The notes under the pieces: model-generated
Database searches by the model: none
Seen by the model: only the letters and a program-made list of their open reading frames with translations
Told to the model about the DNA's origin: nothing
Assembly (NCBI GenBank): GCA_003225175.1
Contig: QIBA01000049.1
Location: 29,287-93,286, forward strand
Origin: Acidobacteriota bacterium
GTDB taxonomy: Bacteria > Acidobacteriota > Terriglobia > Terriglobales > Acidobacteriaceae
Length of the DNA stretch: 64,000 nucleotides
Direction: 5' to 3'
Program-made: the position numbers and the translations under genes
In this document: one piece after another, positions 6,494 through 16,700 of the stretch
Layout of the letters: every line of letters starts with the position of its first letter
How positions within the stretch are numbered: the stretch's first letter is position 1

Positions 6494-9040
6494 ATGTCTG
6501 CGCTATCGACGCGAAAGCGAGTGTACTTGGCGATGGCGTGCACCCTCGCGTTGGGGTTCTTGCTTCCGCCAACCATCAACCTGAATCATTTCCGAGTGCG
6601 GTTCTCGGAATCGCTCTCCCGGTCCATGGGACGGCCTGTAAGCATTCAGGATGTCCGTTTACGGCTACTTCCTATACCCGGCTTCACCTTTCGACGGCTC
6701 AGGATCAGCGATGATTACGAATTCGGCGCTGAGCCTATCCTTCTGACGTCGGAAGAGGGTGGGCAGCGCAGTGTCGCAACCCTAAGGTGGTCGTCGCTGT
6801 GGAGGGGCAGATTTGAGGTCGCCAGCATTTCACTCACGCAAGCCAGCCTCAACATCGTGCAATCTCCGGGTGGTCATTGGAATCTCGAACGCCTTATCAA
6901 TCGCGCAGCGCAGGTTCCATCCGCTCCAACTGGCAAGAAGCAGGCGGAAGCAAGATCGCGCTTCCCCTACATTGAGCTCAACGAGAGCCGCATTAACTTC
7001 AAGTTTGGTGCTGAAAAGAAACCGTTCGCTCTTTCCGACGCAGAGTTCGCGTTATGGCTTGCTGCGGAAAATCGCTGGAATGTTCGCCTGAAAGCGATTC
7101 CGCTGCGGACGGACGAGCGAGTTACCGACACTGGATTGATCAGAGTCTCGGGCTCGTTCGACCGCGCGCCCCAGTTCTCAAGTACACCATTTCACCTGCA
7201 GGCGAGCTGGGAACGGCCCGAGGTGAATGCGGTTACTCTCATCACCCGAGGTCACGATCCCGGTTGGCGTGGAGCCGTCGAAGTCAACTCTGAGCTCAAA
7301 GGTACTCCCGACAACTTCAGTGCAAGGCTGCTGGTCAGCATTGACGAATTCCGCCGCTTCGACATCGCACGTTATACGTCCTTTAATTTGCGTGTAAGCT
7401 GCGAAAACCATTTTTTTGCAGAAACTCCGATTGGAAGTGGAATTAACCAGTGGGAATTCAATTGCCGGGTGCCGCTGGAATCGGGAGTTCTGACTGCTCA
7501 AGGCAAGCTTCACGCGCTTGCCTCACCAGATATTTCTGTGCGCCTCGTCGCCAGCAAGGTTCCGATCTCGCCATTGCTTCGCGCTGCGCTACATGCGAAG
7601 AGCGCTCTGCCTGATGATCTCAGTGGTGAGGGCGTCCTCGATGGCACGTGGTCGATCGAAGGCACTGCTGGAGGACGAACCAAGTGGAGTGGCGCCGCAA
7701 CGGCACGCGACGTTGTGATTGAGTCTCGCGTGCTCGATTCTCCGCTCACATTTCCCCGTGTTGTTACCGTGAATTTCAGTTCTCCGGAATTGCCACCGGC
7801 ACAGCCGCGTCACAAGGTAGACGCGCAAGCAACCGCCTCACGCGCAATCCTTGAGCCTGTCATCCTCGATCTCGGTGGCGAGGCCCAGCTTTCGGCGTCA
7901 TTCGATGCACAGGGATATCGTGTCGATTTGGATGGGCCAGTCGACTGGCAACGTTTGATGCAGACAGCAAGAGTGCTTGGGCTGAATCCGCCTAAAACCG
8001 ATCTGCGAGGATCCGGAACTATTACCGCACAGTACTCCGGGGAATGGCGGCACTTCAGTCCGCCATCGGTTGCTGGTCAGGCGCAAATCCGCTCGGCAGT
8101 CCTCTCCCTACGCGGATTTTCCGAGCCCCTGAAGTTGATAGGTGGTTCCCTGAAGTTCGACAGCGAGAATGTTAGAGCCGAGCACATTCGCGCCACCTTT
8201 CCCAATTCCGAACTAGCCTTCAAAGGAGATTTTTCTGCGGCTCGTAACTGCGAAGAGCACCTGCTTTGCAAAGCTACGTTCGAGCTGCAGGTCGATAATA
8301 TTAATGACACAGCGCTGATCAAGCTGCTCGGCGCTTCTTCTGGATTGTCGATTCCTTTTTTGAACTCGCGACGGTTCGAAGCGAAGTGGCTGCTCGATGT
8401 TCCATGCGACGGCACTATCACCGCTGACCACCTGAAGATCGGAAACTTCGAGGCCAAACATGTGGTGGCCCAACTGGAACTTGCATCTGCAAAAGTTCTC
8501 GTCAGGAACTGGACCGCAGATGCATTCGGTGGCCAGCATATGGGTGAGGCCGCATTCGATTTCTCTGGTCCACGGGCCGCGATTACTGGTACCGGATCTC
8601 TGAAACGCGTCAGAGTGGAAGACGCTTATGGTGAAGCTGCGGAGCCTCTTGGTACTGGAAGTCTTGACATCGATTATCGGCTGGCGATGAATGGCCGAAC
8701 TATGGATGAACTGACTTCGTCCGCAAGCGGCTCCGGTGGATTCACGTGGCGCAACGGTGAAATTCGAAGCCTTCATTTCGATGACTTACATGATCCGGCG
8801 CTCACTTTTGCGCTGTGGACAGGTCGCTTCATCGTCGAAAAACAGCGCGTTGCGCTGCAGAACACCCGCATGACGTCTGCCTCAGGAATGCGTCGCGAAG
8901 TCGTTGGGCAAATATCCTTCAAGAACGAGTGGAATCTGAGGTTTGTGCGAGCCGATGGCAGCGGATTCGTTGCGAGTGGCAAGATCACCGATCCCAGTAT
9001 CTCGAGCGATATCCCGAAATTGGCCGAAGCACGTCAGTAA
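6494..9040 (+). CDS. AsmA-family envelope protein
   Basis: This large protein of 848 residues has an N-terminal signal anchor (residues about 10-28, YLAMACTLALGFLLPP) and long beta-rich repeats typical of the AsmA/YhdP/TamB group. The N-terminus fits the AsmA pattern: NLNHFRVRFSESLSRSMGRP, then a strand-rich stretch with RRLRISDDYEFG and WRGRFEVASISLTQASLNIV. The C-terminal region around 690-800 resembles the AsmA C-terminal domain. Members are thought to form hydrophobic grooves that move or organise phospholipids between membranes (family knowledge). The ATG directly follows the lepB stop, so it probably belongs to the rnc-lepB-lepB transcript. Confidence 0.8.
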   Translation: MSALSTRKRVYLAMACTLALGFLLPPTINLNHFRVRFSESLSRSMGRPVSIQDVRLRLLPIPGFTFRRLRISDDYEFGAEPILLTSEEGGQRSVATLRWSSLWRGRFEVASISLTQASLNIVQSPGGHWNLERLINRAAQVPSAPTGKKQAEARSRFPYIELNESRINFKFGAEKKPFALSDAEFALWLAAENRWNVRLKAIPLRTDERVTDTGLIRVSGSFDRAPQFSSTPFHLQASWERPEVNAVTLITRGHDPGWRGAVEVNSELKGTPDNFSARLLVSIDEFRRFDIARYTSFNLRVSCENHFFAETPIGSGINQWEFNCRVPLESGVLTAQGKLHALASPDISVRLVASKVPISPLLRAALHAKSALPDDLSGEGVLDGTWSIEGTAGGRTKWSGAATARDVVIESRVLDSPLTFPRVVTVNFSSPELPPAQPRHKVDAQATASRAILEPVILDLGGEAQLSASFDAQGYRVDLDGPVDWQRLMQTARVLGLNPPKTDLRGSGTITAQYSGEWRHFSPPSVAGQAQIRSAVLSLRGFSEPLKLIGGSLKFDSENVRAEHIRATFPNSELAFKGDFSAARNCEEHLLCKATFELQVDNINDTALIKLLGASSGLSIPFLNSRRFEAKWLLDVPCDGTITADHLKIGNFEAKHVVAQLELASAKVLVRNWTADAFGGQHMGEAAFDFSGPRAAITGTGSLKRVRVEDAYGEAAEPLGTGSLDIDYRLAMNGRTMDELTSSASGSGGFTWRNGEIRSLHFDDLHDPALTFALWTGRFIVEKQRVALQNTRMTSASGMRREVVGQISFKNEWNLRFVRADGSGFVASGKITDPSISSDIPKLAEARQ

Positions 9041-9107
9041 TCGGGCCAACTATCGCACGGGTCATAGAAATCAAAACACAGTAAAGCAAAGTGGGTTTGA
9101 ATAATAC

Positions 9108-9794
9108 GTGAGAGATTTTGCGCCAGAGAATCTGCCTCAGCTTGCAAGCTTTCAGCTCGACAGCACTTCGTGGCGGAGCAGATGTACCCTCCTCCGCTCG
9201 CAAACAGTCGGGCTCGCATTAATAGGGATACTCTCATTCTCTTTAGTTGGGGTTGCACAGGACAATCGGCACGCCAAGGCTGGGCACTTCTCTACGGCGG
9301 CACAGCGGTTCGAAGACAAATTGAATTTCCTCGAACGGAATGGAAAATCCAAACCTGTGCAGCGACGCTCCACTCAGATCAACGCTGATGAAGTGAACGC
9401 CTGGTTCCATGAAGGCGGATATAAATTGCCACAAGGAGTTCAGAAAGTAATCTTTCACTCGCAGCCAGACACAATCCAGGCCAATGCGACAGTCGATTTT
9501 GATCAGGTAAAAGAAGGACGGCATAACCTGAATCCACTGCTTTCAGTTTTTAGCGGAGTGCACGACGTTGAGGTTACGGCGAATGGGTCAGCCCAAAATG
9601 GGCAAGGCCATGTGACCATCCAGAGCGTCTCAATAGACGGCGTCGGCGTTCCACATCTCGCCTTGGAATTGTTCGTCAACAAGTACATCAAGCCCAAATA
9701 TCCAAATGTCGGCCTTGAGAACGACTTCCAAATGCCCGATCGTATTGATACCGCTACCGTAGGCAACGATAACGCCTTACTCACTCAGAGGTGA
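9108..9794 (+). CDS. Exported protein of unknown function downstream of the AsmA-family gene
   Basis: The frame begins at GTG 9108 and encodes 228 residues. A hydrophobic segment TVGLALIGILSFSLVGVAQ at residues about 33-51 looks like a signal peptide with a long leader, so the true start may lie further in. The mature part (about 175 residues) has strand-rich stretches such as QINADEVNAWFHEGGYKLP and HVTIQSVSIDGVGVPHLALE. That layout recalls lipid-binding LmeA/DUF2993-like proteins, but I cannot confirm the family. Its position 67 bases after an AsmA-family gene supports an envelope role by association only. Confidence 0.65.
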   Translation: MRDFAPENLPQLASFQLDSTSWRSRCTLLRSQTVGLALIGILSFSLVGVAQDNRHAKAGHFSTAAQRFEDKLNFLERNGKSKPVQRRSTQINADEVNAWFHEGGYKLPQGVQKVIFHSQPDTIQANATVDFDQVKEGRHNLNPLLSVFSGVHDVEVTANGSAQNGQGHVTIQSVSIDGVGVPHLALELFVNKYIKPKYPNVGLENDFQMPDRIDTATVGNDNALLTQR

Positions 9795-9897
9795 ATTGGT
9801 CCCATTTCGGGCTGCAGCGCGGCATTTCTCTGGGGGAGACTTGCACTCTTGCGACTAGGGCATTCCTGAATTCACCCCTCAACTTACAATTAGATTC

Positions 9898-10608
9898 TTG
9901 CCTGCTACACTGCAATCACGTCTCCGAATCATTCTGGTTCGTCCGCGCAACCCCCTCAACATAGGCGCGGCTGCGAGAGCAATGAGCAATTTCGGGTTCT
10001 CTCAGCTTCGCGTGGTGAATCCCTATGAAGTGGCCTTCCGCGAAGCTCGGTCAGCCGTAGGAGCTTCAGATGTGCTGCGGAACGCACAGTCATTCGAGAG
10101 CCTATCCGACGCAATCGCCGACTGCTCATTGGTGATAGGAACAACCGCGGTCGCCCACCGTACCTTGCAACATCCTATGGTGCGGCTTGATCGAAGTAGT
10201 CCATTGATAACAGTGGATTCGACACACTGTGCACTTCTATTCGGATCAGAGAAGATTGGACTTTCGAACGAAGACCTAAGCTATTGTCATTTGGTCTTGA
10301 ACATTCCCACAGGGCGAGAGAACGTTTCGATCAATCTGGGACAAGCTGTGGCTGTATGCCTTTACGAACTCATTCGCGAGCCTGCGGATACGGCAGTCCT
10401 CAAACAGAGTGAACCTGCGATCGCTGAAGAACTCGAACGATTAACCAGCGTTTTATCGGATGCGCTGTTGGCGAGCGGCTACACCAAGAGAGGCGCGTCT
10501 GCTTCCACGACGGAAAAAATACGACGTCTGATCCGTCGTTTGACTCTCTCCAGCGAAGATGCTGAGTTACTTCTCGGAATGCTAAAGAAAATTTCCCGAC
10601 GACAGTGA
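9898..10608 (+). CDS. trmJ: TrmJ-like tRNA/rRNA 2'-O-methyltransferase (SPOUT family)
   Basis: The product is 236 residues long and starts at TTG. Family motifs of the SpoU/TrmH class are in order: motif 1 ILVRPRNPLNIGAAARAMSN near the N-terminus, motif 2 CALLFGSEKIGLSNEDL in the middle and motif 3 LNIPTGRENVSINLGQAVAV. These build the trefoil knot that binds SAM. The C-terminal helical tail of about 70 residues is typical of TrmJ, which methylates position 32 of several tRNAs, rather than of TrmL. No clear Shine-Dalgarno is visible before the TTG. The gene converges on the dehydrogenase gene. Confidence 0.85.
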   Translation: MPATLQSRLRIILVRPRNPLNIGAAARAMSNFGFSQLRVVNPYEVAFREARSAVGASDVLRNAQSFESLSDAIADCSLVIGTTAVAHRTLQHPMVRLDRSSPLITVDSTHCALLFGSEKIGLSNEDLSYCHLVLNIPTGRENVSINLGQAVAVCLYELIREPADTAVLKQSEPAIAEELERLTSVLSDALLASGYTKRGASASTTEKIRRLIRRLTLSSEDAELLLGMLKKISRRQ

Positions 10609-10615
10609 GAGACAA

Positions 10616-10641
10616 AGGAGGGAAACGAGGCGCACCCTCCT
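10616..10641. terminator. Hairpin between convergent genes
   Basis: AGGAGGG at 10616-10622 pairs with CCCTCCT at 10635-10641 across a 12-base loop, exactly between the convergent trmJ-like and dehydrogenase stops. No T-run follows on either strand, so activity as a bidirectional terminator is a weak inference. Confidence 0.3.
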
Positions 10642-10647
10642 GAGCAG

Positions 10648-11724
10648 CTATGCCTTGAGCGAAGCAATATCCATCACAAACCGATAGCGCACGTCGCTCT
10701 TCAAGACACGTTCGTAGGCTTCGTTGACCTGCTGTATCGGTATCACTTCAATATCGGAAGTCACATTGTGCTTGCCACAGAAGTCGAGCATCTCCTGTGT
10801 CTCGCGAATGCCTCCGATCATGGAGCCGGAAAGACTCCGTCGGCGACTGATGAGAGGTGCGGCTCCCATTGGCACTTTCTTCTCAGGAATCCCGAGGAGA
10901 ACCATCGCGCCGTCCAGCTTGAGCAAATCGAGATATTGATTCCAGTCGATATCAGCAGAGACGGTGTTGAGAATCAGGTCAAAATATCCCTTCAACTCCA
11001 CGAACGTCTCCGGATCCGAGCTCGCATAGTAATGATCGGCGCCAAGCCGTATGCCGTCCGCCTTCTTTCGAAGTGATTGGCTCAAAACGGTGATCTCCGC
11101 CCCTAGGGCATGCCCGAGCTTCACACCCATATGACCAAGTCCGCCCAATCCGACGATAGCCACCTTCTTGCCCGGACCAGCCTGCCAATGCATGAGCGGA
11201 GAGTACAGCGTGATTCCCGCGCAAAGCAGAGGTGCTGCGGCATCGAGCGGCAGATTGTCAGGTATGCGTAAGATGTAGTCTTCGTTAACTACGATCCTGT
11301 CAGAGTATCCGCCGTATGTCGGCGTGCCGTCGTGCTCCCGCGAGTTGTAGGTAAATACGGTGCCATCGCAATACTGCTCCAGGCCTTCTTCGCACTGAGG
11401 ACAGTTGCGGCAGGAATCGACAAAACAACCAACTCCAACGTTGTCACCAACTTTGAACTTGCGGACTTTGTCGCCGACCGCAGCGACGACGCCTGCGATT
11501 TCGTGTCCGGGAACCATCGGGAAGATGCCTTCTCCCCATTCATCACGAACCTGATGTATGTCGGAGTGGCAGATACCGCAGTACTTGATCTCGATCAGGA
11601 CGTCGTGTTCACGCGGTTCGCGACGTTCAAATGAAAAAGGAACAAGCGAAGCCTTTGCTTTGCCGGCAGCATAACCGATGCTCTTCAGCGCGGCGGGAGC
11701 TATGTGGTTCTCAGTTTTCAGCAA
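10648..11724 (-). CDS. Zinc-dependent NAD(P) alcohol dehydrogenase
   Basis: The protein has 358 residues of the medium-chain dehydrogenase family (YahK/cinnamyl-alcohol dehydrogenase branch). Catalytic zinc ligands appear in [12 protein letters not shown] and [10 protein letters not shown]. The structural zinc loop [15 protein letters not shown] has four Cys. The Rossmann motif [20 protein letters not shown] binds the nicotinamide cofactor. The start is TTG at 11724: GGGAGGG lies six bases upstream in the minus direction and no ATG is nearby. Likely role: reversible reduction of aldehydes with NADPH. The physiological substrate cannot be read from the sequence. Confidence 0.9.
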   Translation of the reverse strand: MLKTENHIAPAALKSIGYAAGKAKASLVPFSFERREPREHDVLIEIKYCGICHSDIHQVRDEWGEGIFPMVPGHEIAGVVAAVGDKVRKFKVGDNVGVGCFVDSCRNCPQCEEGLEQYCDGTVFTYNSREHDGTPTYGGYSDRIVVNEDYILRIPDNLPLDAAAPLLCAGITLYSPLMHWQAGPGKKVAIVGLGGLGHMGVKLGHALGAEITVLSQSLRKKADGIRLGADHYYASSDPETFVELKGYFDLILNTVSADIDWNQYLDLLKLDGAMVLLGIPEKKVPMGAAPLISRRRSLSGSMIGGIRETQEMLDFCGKHNVTSDIEVIPIQQVNEAYERVLKSDVRYRFVMDIASLKA

Positions 11725-11973
11725 GCTATACCCTCCCAGAACCCTCTTCTAAATATAGAGGCGCTCCGGTGGCTAAAGGCGACAAAAAAATAACTAAGCA
11801 GAGAGGCACGCAATTCTTCCAGGGGGGCCACTGAGGAAAGAAGCACGAATTGTCTGGCTTTTAGCCTCGCAGTTACCGATTGTTTCGTAGGGCGAAAAAT
11901 GAATGCACGCATTCTAGTGGTTGGCTCCGAGGGAAAGACCGCTCTCATTGAAAGCCCGACCCGCCACTCCGAT

Positions 11974-12354
11974 TCAACTTGCGCGTCTTGCGCTAGCGGC
12001 TGCCACTCTGGCATCCACTTCTCGTACTTCGATCGTGCCGCCAAACTCCAAGTGTGGGCAATCGCGTGAAATTTCGACTGCAACTTCATAGCTCGGTGCC
12101 TCGATCAGATAGTAGCCACCAAGCCATTCCTTAGTCTCACTGTAAGGACCGTCTGTGACTAGAATCTTGCCGCTTGCGTTGCGCAGGACTCTTCCCGGTT
12201 CGTTTTCCAGCTTGTGGCTGTCAAGATAATGCCCTTCATCCGTGAGCTTCTGGCGCCAGGCTTGATATCTAAGCATTGCCTGTTGCATTACCGCGGGATC
12301 CAGTTTCGCACCCGCGGCTCCGTCGTGGTAAAGCAAGAGCAAATATTGAGCCAT
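11974..12354 (-). CDS. YCII-related domain protein
   Basis: This 126-residue protein begins MAQYLLLLYHDG and contains VTDGPYSETKEWLGGYYLIE followed by a strand with IEVREV. That is the pattern of the YCII-related family (dimeric ferredoxin-like fold) often found beside ECF sigma factors. AAGGAG seven bases before the ATG fixes the start. The function of this family is not established; a role as a small enzyme or sensor subunit is only suggested by its conserved His and Asp. It is 15 bases downstream of the exported 12370-12906 gene and probably shares its transcript. Confidence 0.85.
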   Translation of the reverse strand: MAQYLLLLYHDGAAGAKLDPAVMQQAMLRYQAWRQKLTDEGHYLDSHKLENEPGRVLRNASGKILVTDGPYSETKEWLGGYYLIEAPSYEVAVEISRDCPHLEFGGTIEVREVDARVAAASARRAS

Positions 12355-12369
12355 GACTATCTCCTTGAA

Positions 12370-12906
12370 TTAGCTTACTCGCGTGAACTGCGACACTTCC
12401 CTGAATTTCGCTGATCCACCTTGCATGTAGCGCCACTCCGCCGAGAAGTGATTATCGTCAATGAAGTGCATCCTGGCGCTGTGCATGTGCCCTTCATCAC
12501 CAGTGGGCATGTTGTCTGCACTTACAAACTCAAAGTCGAGTTCTCCGGTCTTTGCGTCGTACAAGGTGGCACGGAGGTGCGGCTGGTTGGCGGCAATGCA
12601 GTAGTGCGTCAGAACTAATTCACCGCGGTCAATGTAGTAGACCGTGATCATCTGACCGCTGTTCGGCGGGAGGGCATCGCTCGAGAAGCGTTCCATTACC
12701 GCCGATCCTCCGGAAATAATTTCGTATTTCCGCTTCGCATGTTCTCCTTTTGGTCCGACAGATCGCCACTCACCCGCCAGACTCTTGAGCTTGGCAAGGG
12801 CTACAGCAGACTGCAGCTCCGCAGGAGTAGCTGGCGGCTTCGTCCCGAGAGTTCCCGAAATGAGGAAAAGAAGCCTTAGGAGCGAGAACAGACTCTTGAT
12901 CGTCAT
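12370..12906 (-). CDS. Small exported protein, lipocalin-like layout
   Basis: The start ATG at 12906 (MTIKSLFSLLRLLFLISGTL) is preferred over an in-frame ATG at 12927 because AGGAG sits seven bases before it. The result is 178 residues with a signal peptide. The mature part is strand-rich (LAGEWRSVGPKGEHAKRKYE, then SGGSAVMERFSSDA, LVLTHYCIAANQP, FSAEWRYMQGG), as in the small beta-barrel proteins annotated DUF1579 or lipocalin-like. I cannot assign the family firmly. Ligand and role are unknown. It is followed by the YCII-domain gene on the same strand. Confidence 0.7.
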   Translation of the reverse strand: MTIKSLFSLLRLLFLISGTLGTKPPATPAELQSAVALAKLKSLAGEWRSVGPKGEHAKRKYEIISGGSAVMERFSSDALPPNSGQMITVYYIDRGELVLTHYCIAANQPHLRATLYDAKTGELDFEFVSADNMPTGDEGHMHSARMHFIDDNHFSAEWRYMQGGSAKFREVSQFTRVS

Positions 12907-13053
12907 GGCGTTTCTCCTGGAGGGCATTTCGGGGTGTTCTACTCTGCCCTCTCACCCTATCAACGGACAGGAAGGACGGAAATGGACATTGTTTCAGGAG
13001 AAATTTTCGAATTGATTAGGGCAGGCTCGTTTGGTTAGCTTTGCGTTGGCAAA

Positions 13054-13401
13054 CTAAGCGGCTTCTATCTTTGACTCCACTGGCAAACCTGCGTTTCGCC
13101 ATGCATCAAAGCCACCTTGGAGCGCCCAGGCATGTTTGAAACCGCGTTCGTGAAGCTTCTGCACCAAACTGGTGCTGGATGCTTCGTTCGGTCAAGTACA
13201 GTAGCCAACGATGGTTCTCTCTTTCGGGATTTCGTAGATGTGCTCATCCAGATCGTCCGCAGGGACGCGAATTGCCTTTGGCAACATCACATCAGACTGC
13301 GCCCACGCTTGCGGATTACGCGTGTCGATGAAGACAATGTCTTCTCCTGCCTGCATTCGCTTCCTTAGTTCATCAATTCCAATCCTGAGATTGTCGGGCA
13401 T
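13054..13401 (-). CDS. Rhodanese-domain protein with in-frame TGA, candidate selenoprotein
   Basis: The frame starts at ATG 13401, with AAGGAGG five bases upstream. It reads a rhodanese N-half (IDELRKRMQAGEDIVFIDTR, then ERTIVGYCT), meets TGA at 13194-13192, and continues in the same frame as PNEASSTSLVQKLHERGFKH then ALQGGFDAWRNAGLPVE to TAG at 13054. The second half is clear rhodanese sequence, so the total is 115 residues with one in-frame TGA. From memory, homologues read YCxCPNEA at this place, so TGA replaces the second Cys of a C-x-C motif in the active-site loop. A SECIS-like hairpin follows. The protein may be a sulfurtransferase with selenocysteine. The alternative is a nonsense mutation or sequencing error. 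Confidence 0.65.
13152..13185 (-). promoter_or_regulatory. Candidate bacterial SECIS hairpin downstream of in-frame TGA
   Basis: On the minus strand, 16 bases after the TGA, GCACCA (13175-13170) pairs perfectly with TGGTGC (13166-13161) around the loop GTT. An outer GAAGC/GCTTC stem (13185-13181 with 13156-13152) encloses it across a small internal loop. The loop G lies 23 bases after the TGA, inside the 16-37 range described for bacterial SECIS elements. A G at the first loop position is also the usual rule. This is structure by inspection, not tested. Confidence 0.55.
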
Positions 13402-13437
13402 GTGACCTCCTTGCTGCCTCTGGCGTAGATGAAGGTT

Positions 13438-13674
13438 TTAAGCAGCCCGCTTCAGATCCAGGCTTTCAAAATCGCCGTGTTTCCCGATCACCCTGATCGC
13501 CAATGGAATCGTGGTAGCAGCTCCAACGCCGACGAGCGCCAATCCTGCCGCCCTGCGCTGGTCGCGATTGAACCGATCAGAGATCAACAAACCAATTCCT
13601 ATACCTAATGCCACGCGAGTACCCGCGATGAGAATAACGTCGGTGACGCTCAGTCTACGTTCCATGATGGCCAT
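13438..13674 (-). CDS. Small membrane protein of unknown function
   Basis: The start at ATG 13674 (MAIMERRLSVTDVILIAGTR) is chosen because GGAGG lies four bases upstream; the frame extends further but without a ribosome site. The 78 residues hold two hydrophobic segments, about 11-32 (VILIAGTRVALGIGIGLLIS) and 43-62 (AGLALVGVGAATTIPLAIRV), separated by a basic loop (DRFNRDQRR). That suggests two transmembrane helices in an in-out-in arrangement. I do not recognise a family. It sits between carB and the rhodanese gene, all on the minus strand. Confidence 0.7.
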   Translation of the reverse strand: MAIMERRLSVTDVILIAGTRVALGIGIGLLISDRFNRDQRRAAGLALVGVGAATTIPLAIRVIGKHGDFESLDLKRAA

Positions 13675-13789
13675 ACAACCTCCGCTGAGAAGTCTGATGC
13701 AGAGGCTGCGATTTGCGATCACCCACGAAAATCAGGAAGAAGTTCGGAACCGTAATGCCGATGTTGCCGGAACTGCCGGTTATTCGAAG

Positions 13790-16700
13790 TTATCGTGCTG
13801 CGGTTGCGCGTTCAGCATGCAGGTACTGCAGTACTCGCACGGAGACTTGCCCCTGCTGTAAAGCAGCGATGCCTTCGGCTGCAGCGCGGGCTGCGGCGAT
13901 TGTGGTCAGGGTGGGAATACGATGGGTCACAGCGGCCCGACGGATCGCCTGCTCATCGAACCATGGATCCTGGCCCTGCGGAGTGTTGACCACAAGCTGG
14001 ATGCGGTCGCCCTTAATAAGATCGACTACATTGGGGCGGCCTTCTTTGACCTTATAAACGCGTTCTACTGCGAGACCGGCATTTTCCAAAACGCTGGCAG
14101 TCCCATGCGTGGCGACGATATTGAATCCCAGCTCTGCGAAACGATGTCCAAGCTCGACGAGACCGCCTTTATCACGATCGGCAACGCTGATGAAAACGGT
14201 TCCATTCGTGGGCAATGTCTGTCCTGCGGAAAGCTGGGCTTTGGCGAAGGCTTCCCCAAAGGTGTTGCCGACTCCCATTACTTCTCCAGTAGACTTCATC
14301 TCCGGGCCGAGCACCGTGTCTACGCCGGGGAACTTGGTCCAGGGAAACACCGGGCTCTTGACGAAGAAGCATTCGCCGGTATCGAGGTCGGAACGCCGTT
14401 CAATGTACTCAGGCAGGAACTCTCGCAGCTTGCGTCCAGTCATGAGCCGGGCAGCGATCTTCGCGAGAGGGATGCCAGTTGCCTTCGATACGAAAGGTAC
14501 GGTGCGTGACGCACGCGGATTTACTTCGAGCACGTACACCCTGTCCCTCTGAATGGCGAACTGGATATTCATCAGACCGATCACTCTCAGCGCGCGTGCC
14601 AGTCGGAAGGTGTAATCGCGCATCACGTCCAGAAGATTTCTGGGAATATCTACAGCCGGAAGCACACAGGAGGAATCGCCGGAGTGAATACCGGCCTCTT
14701 CAATGTGCTGCATGATGCCGGCAACTACGACGTCTTCGCCGTCCGAGAGCGCGTCCACGTCAACTTCCACAGCGGCTTCGAGGAAATGATCAATCAACAC
14801 CGGACGCTCTTGCGAATATTCGACGGCTTCCTTCATGTAGCGGACTACGGACGCGTCGTCGTATGCAATGACCATCGCGCGCCCACCAAGTACATACGAA
14901 GGACGAACCAAAACCGGATAACCGACGCGGTTTGCGCCCGCAACTGCTTCTTCGACACTCGTGGATAAGGCACCCGGAGGCTGAGGGATCTCCAGTTCTT
15001 CGAGGAGCTTCCCAAAGCGCTTGCGATCTTCGGCTAGGTCGATCGACTCTGGCGAGGTACCGATGATTGGCACTCCAGCGGCTTTCAGCGCAAGCGAGAG
15101 ATTCAATGGAGTCTGCCCGCCGAATTGCACGATCATCGAGACTGGAGCTCCGCCGGATGCTTCATGTTGGTAAACCGCGAGCACGTCTTCAAGTGTCAGG
15201 GGTTCAAAGTAGAGCCGATCGCTGGTGTCATAATCAGTCGACACCGTTTCGGGATTGCAGTTGATCATGATGGTTTCGTAACCATCGTCCCGCAGGGCAA
15301 AGGAGGCGTGGCAGCAGCAGTAATCGAACTCAATTCCCTGCCCGATCCGGTTCGGGCCGCTTCCCAAAATGATAACCTTCTTCTTCGGCGTGGGAGGCGC
15401 CTCATCTTCTTCTTCGTAAGCCGAGTAGAGATAAGGCGTGTAGCTTTCAAACTCCGCGGCGCAAGTGTCTACAAGTTTGAACACCGGTTTCAGACCATTT
15501 TTGGCACGCAGATAGCGAACCTTTTCAGCAGCTCCCTTGCTGTCGCCCATCTTCCACAAATCGGCGAGCCGAGCGTCCGAGATACCCATGCGCTTAGCTT
15601 CACGCACAATCTGCGGCGGAGCGGAATCGGCTGGATGCTTCTCGATCTCCTTCTGCATATCGGAGATCTCTTTCATCTGGTGCAGGAACCAGGGATCGAT
15701 GCCGGTGATCCGCGCAAGCTCCTTGATCGTGTGTCCTTCTCGCAGTGCGTAGCGCAGATACATCAGACGCTCTGGATGTGGAGTTACGAGGCGCTGCATC
15801 AATCGCCGTGGCTCAATGTCCTCGGCTGTGGAACGCTTGCCCGTATCCAGCGAGCGAACTCCCTTCATGAGCGCTTCCTTGAAGGTGCGACCGATTGCCA
15901 TCGCCTCGCCCACCGACTTCATCTGTGGCCCGAGTCCCTCTTCGGCGCCCGGAAACTTCTCGAATTGCCACTTAGGGATCTTTACTACTACATAATCGAT
16001 CGTCGGTTCAAAACAGGCTGGAGTCTTACGTGTAATGTCGTTGGGAATTTCATCCAGCGTGTAGCCGACAGCGAGTCGGGCAGCGATTTTCGCAATCGGG
16101 AATCCGGTTGCCTTAGAGGCCAGAGCAGAAGAGCGAGAGACACGCGGATTCATCTCGATCACCACCATCCGTCCAGTGGCGGGATGAACGCCGAATTGGA
16201 TGTTCGATCCACCAGTCTCGACGCCGATCTCGCGAATTACCCGGATCGCGGCATCGCGCATGCACTGGTATTCGCGATCAGTCAGCGTTTGTGCTGGTGC
16301 AACAGTGATCGAATCGCCGGTGTGAACGCCCATCGGATCGAAGTTCTCAATCGAGCAGATGATGATGACGTTGTCCCTCAGGTCACGCATCACCTCGAGT
16401 TCGTACTCTTTCCAACCGAGCACCGACTCTTCGATCAGGACCTCATGAACAGGAGAAAGATCCAGACCGCGTGCAAGGATTTCAAGCAGCTCTTCGCGGT
16501 TGTAGGCAATGCCGCCGCCCGAACCACCGAGAGTGAACGACGGGCGGATAATGACTGGAAATCCAATTTTTCCCGAGAACTCGAGCCCATCGCGCAGATT
16601 GTTGACGAGAGCGGATTTAGGAACGTCGAGGCCGATGCGCGTCATCGCATCTTTGAACAGCAGCCGGTCTTCCGCCATCTTGATCGCGCGCAGCTGCGCG

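Noticed and set aside
11718..12089. Minus-strand frame of 123 codons covering the gap upstream of the dehydrogenase gene
   Set aside because: It overlaps the YCII-domain gene in another frame, is Arg/Ser-rich and has no ribosome site. The 250-base gap appears non-coding.
13065..13247. Separate minus-strand ORF overlapping the rhodanese second half
   Set aside because: It is in a different frame from the rhodanese continuation; the in-frame reading past TGA gives clear rhodanese sequence instead.
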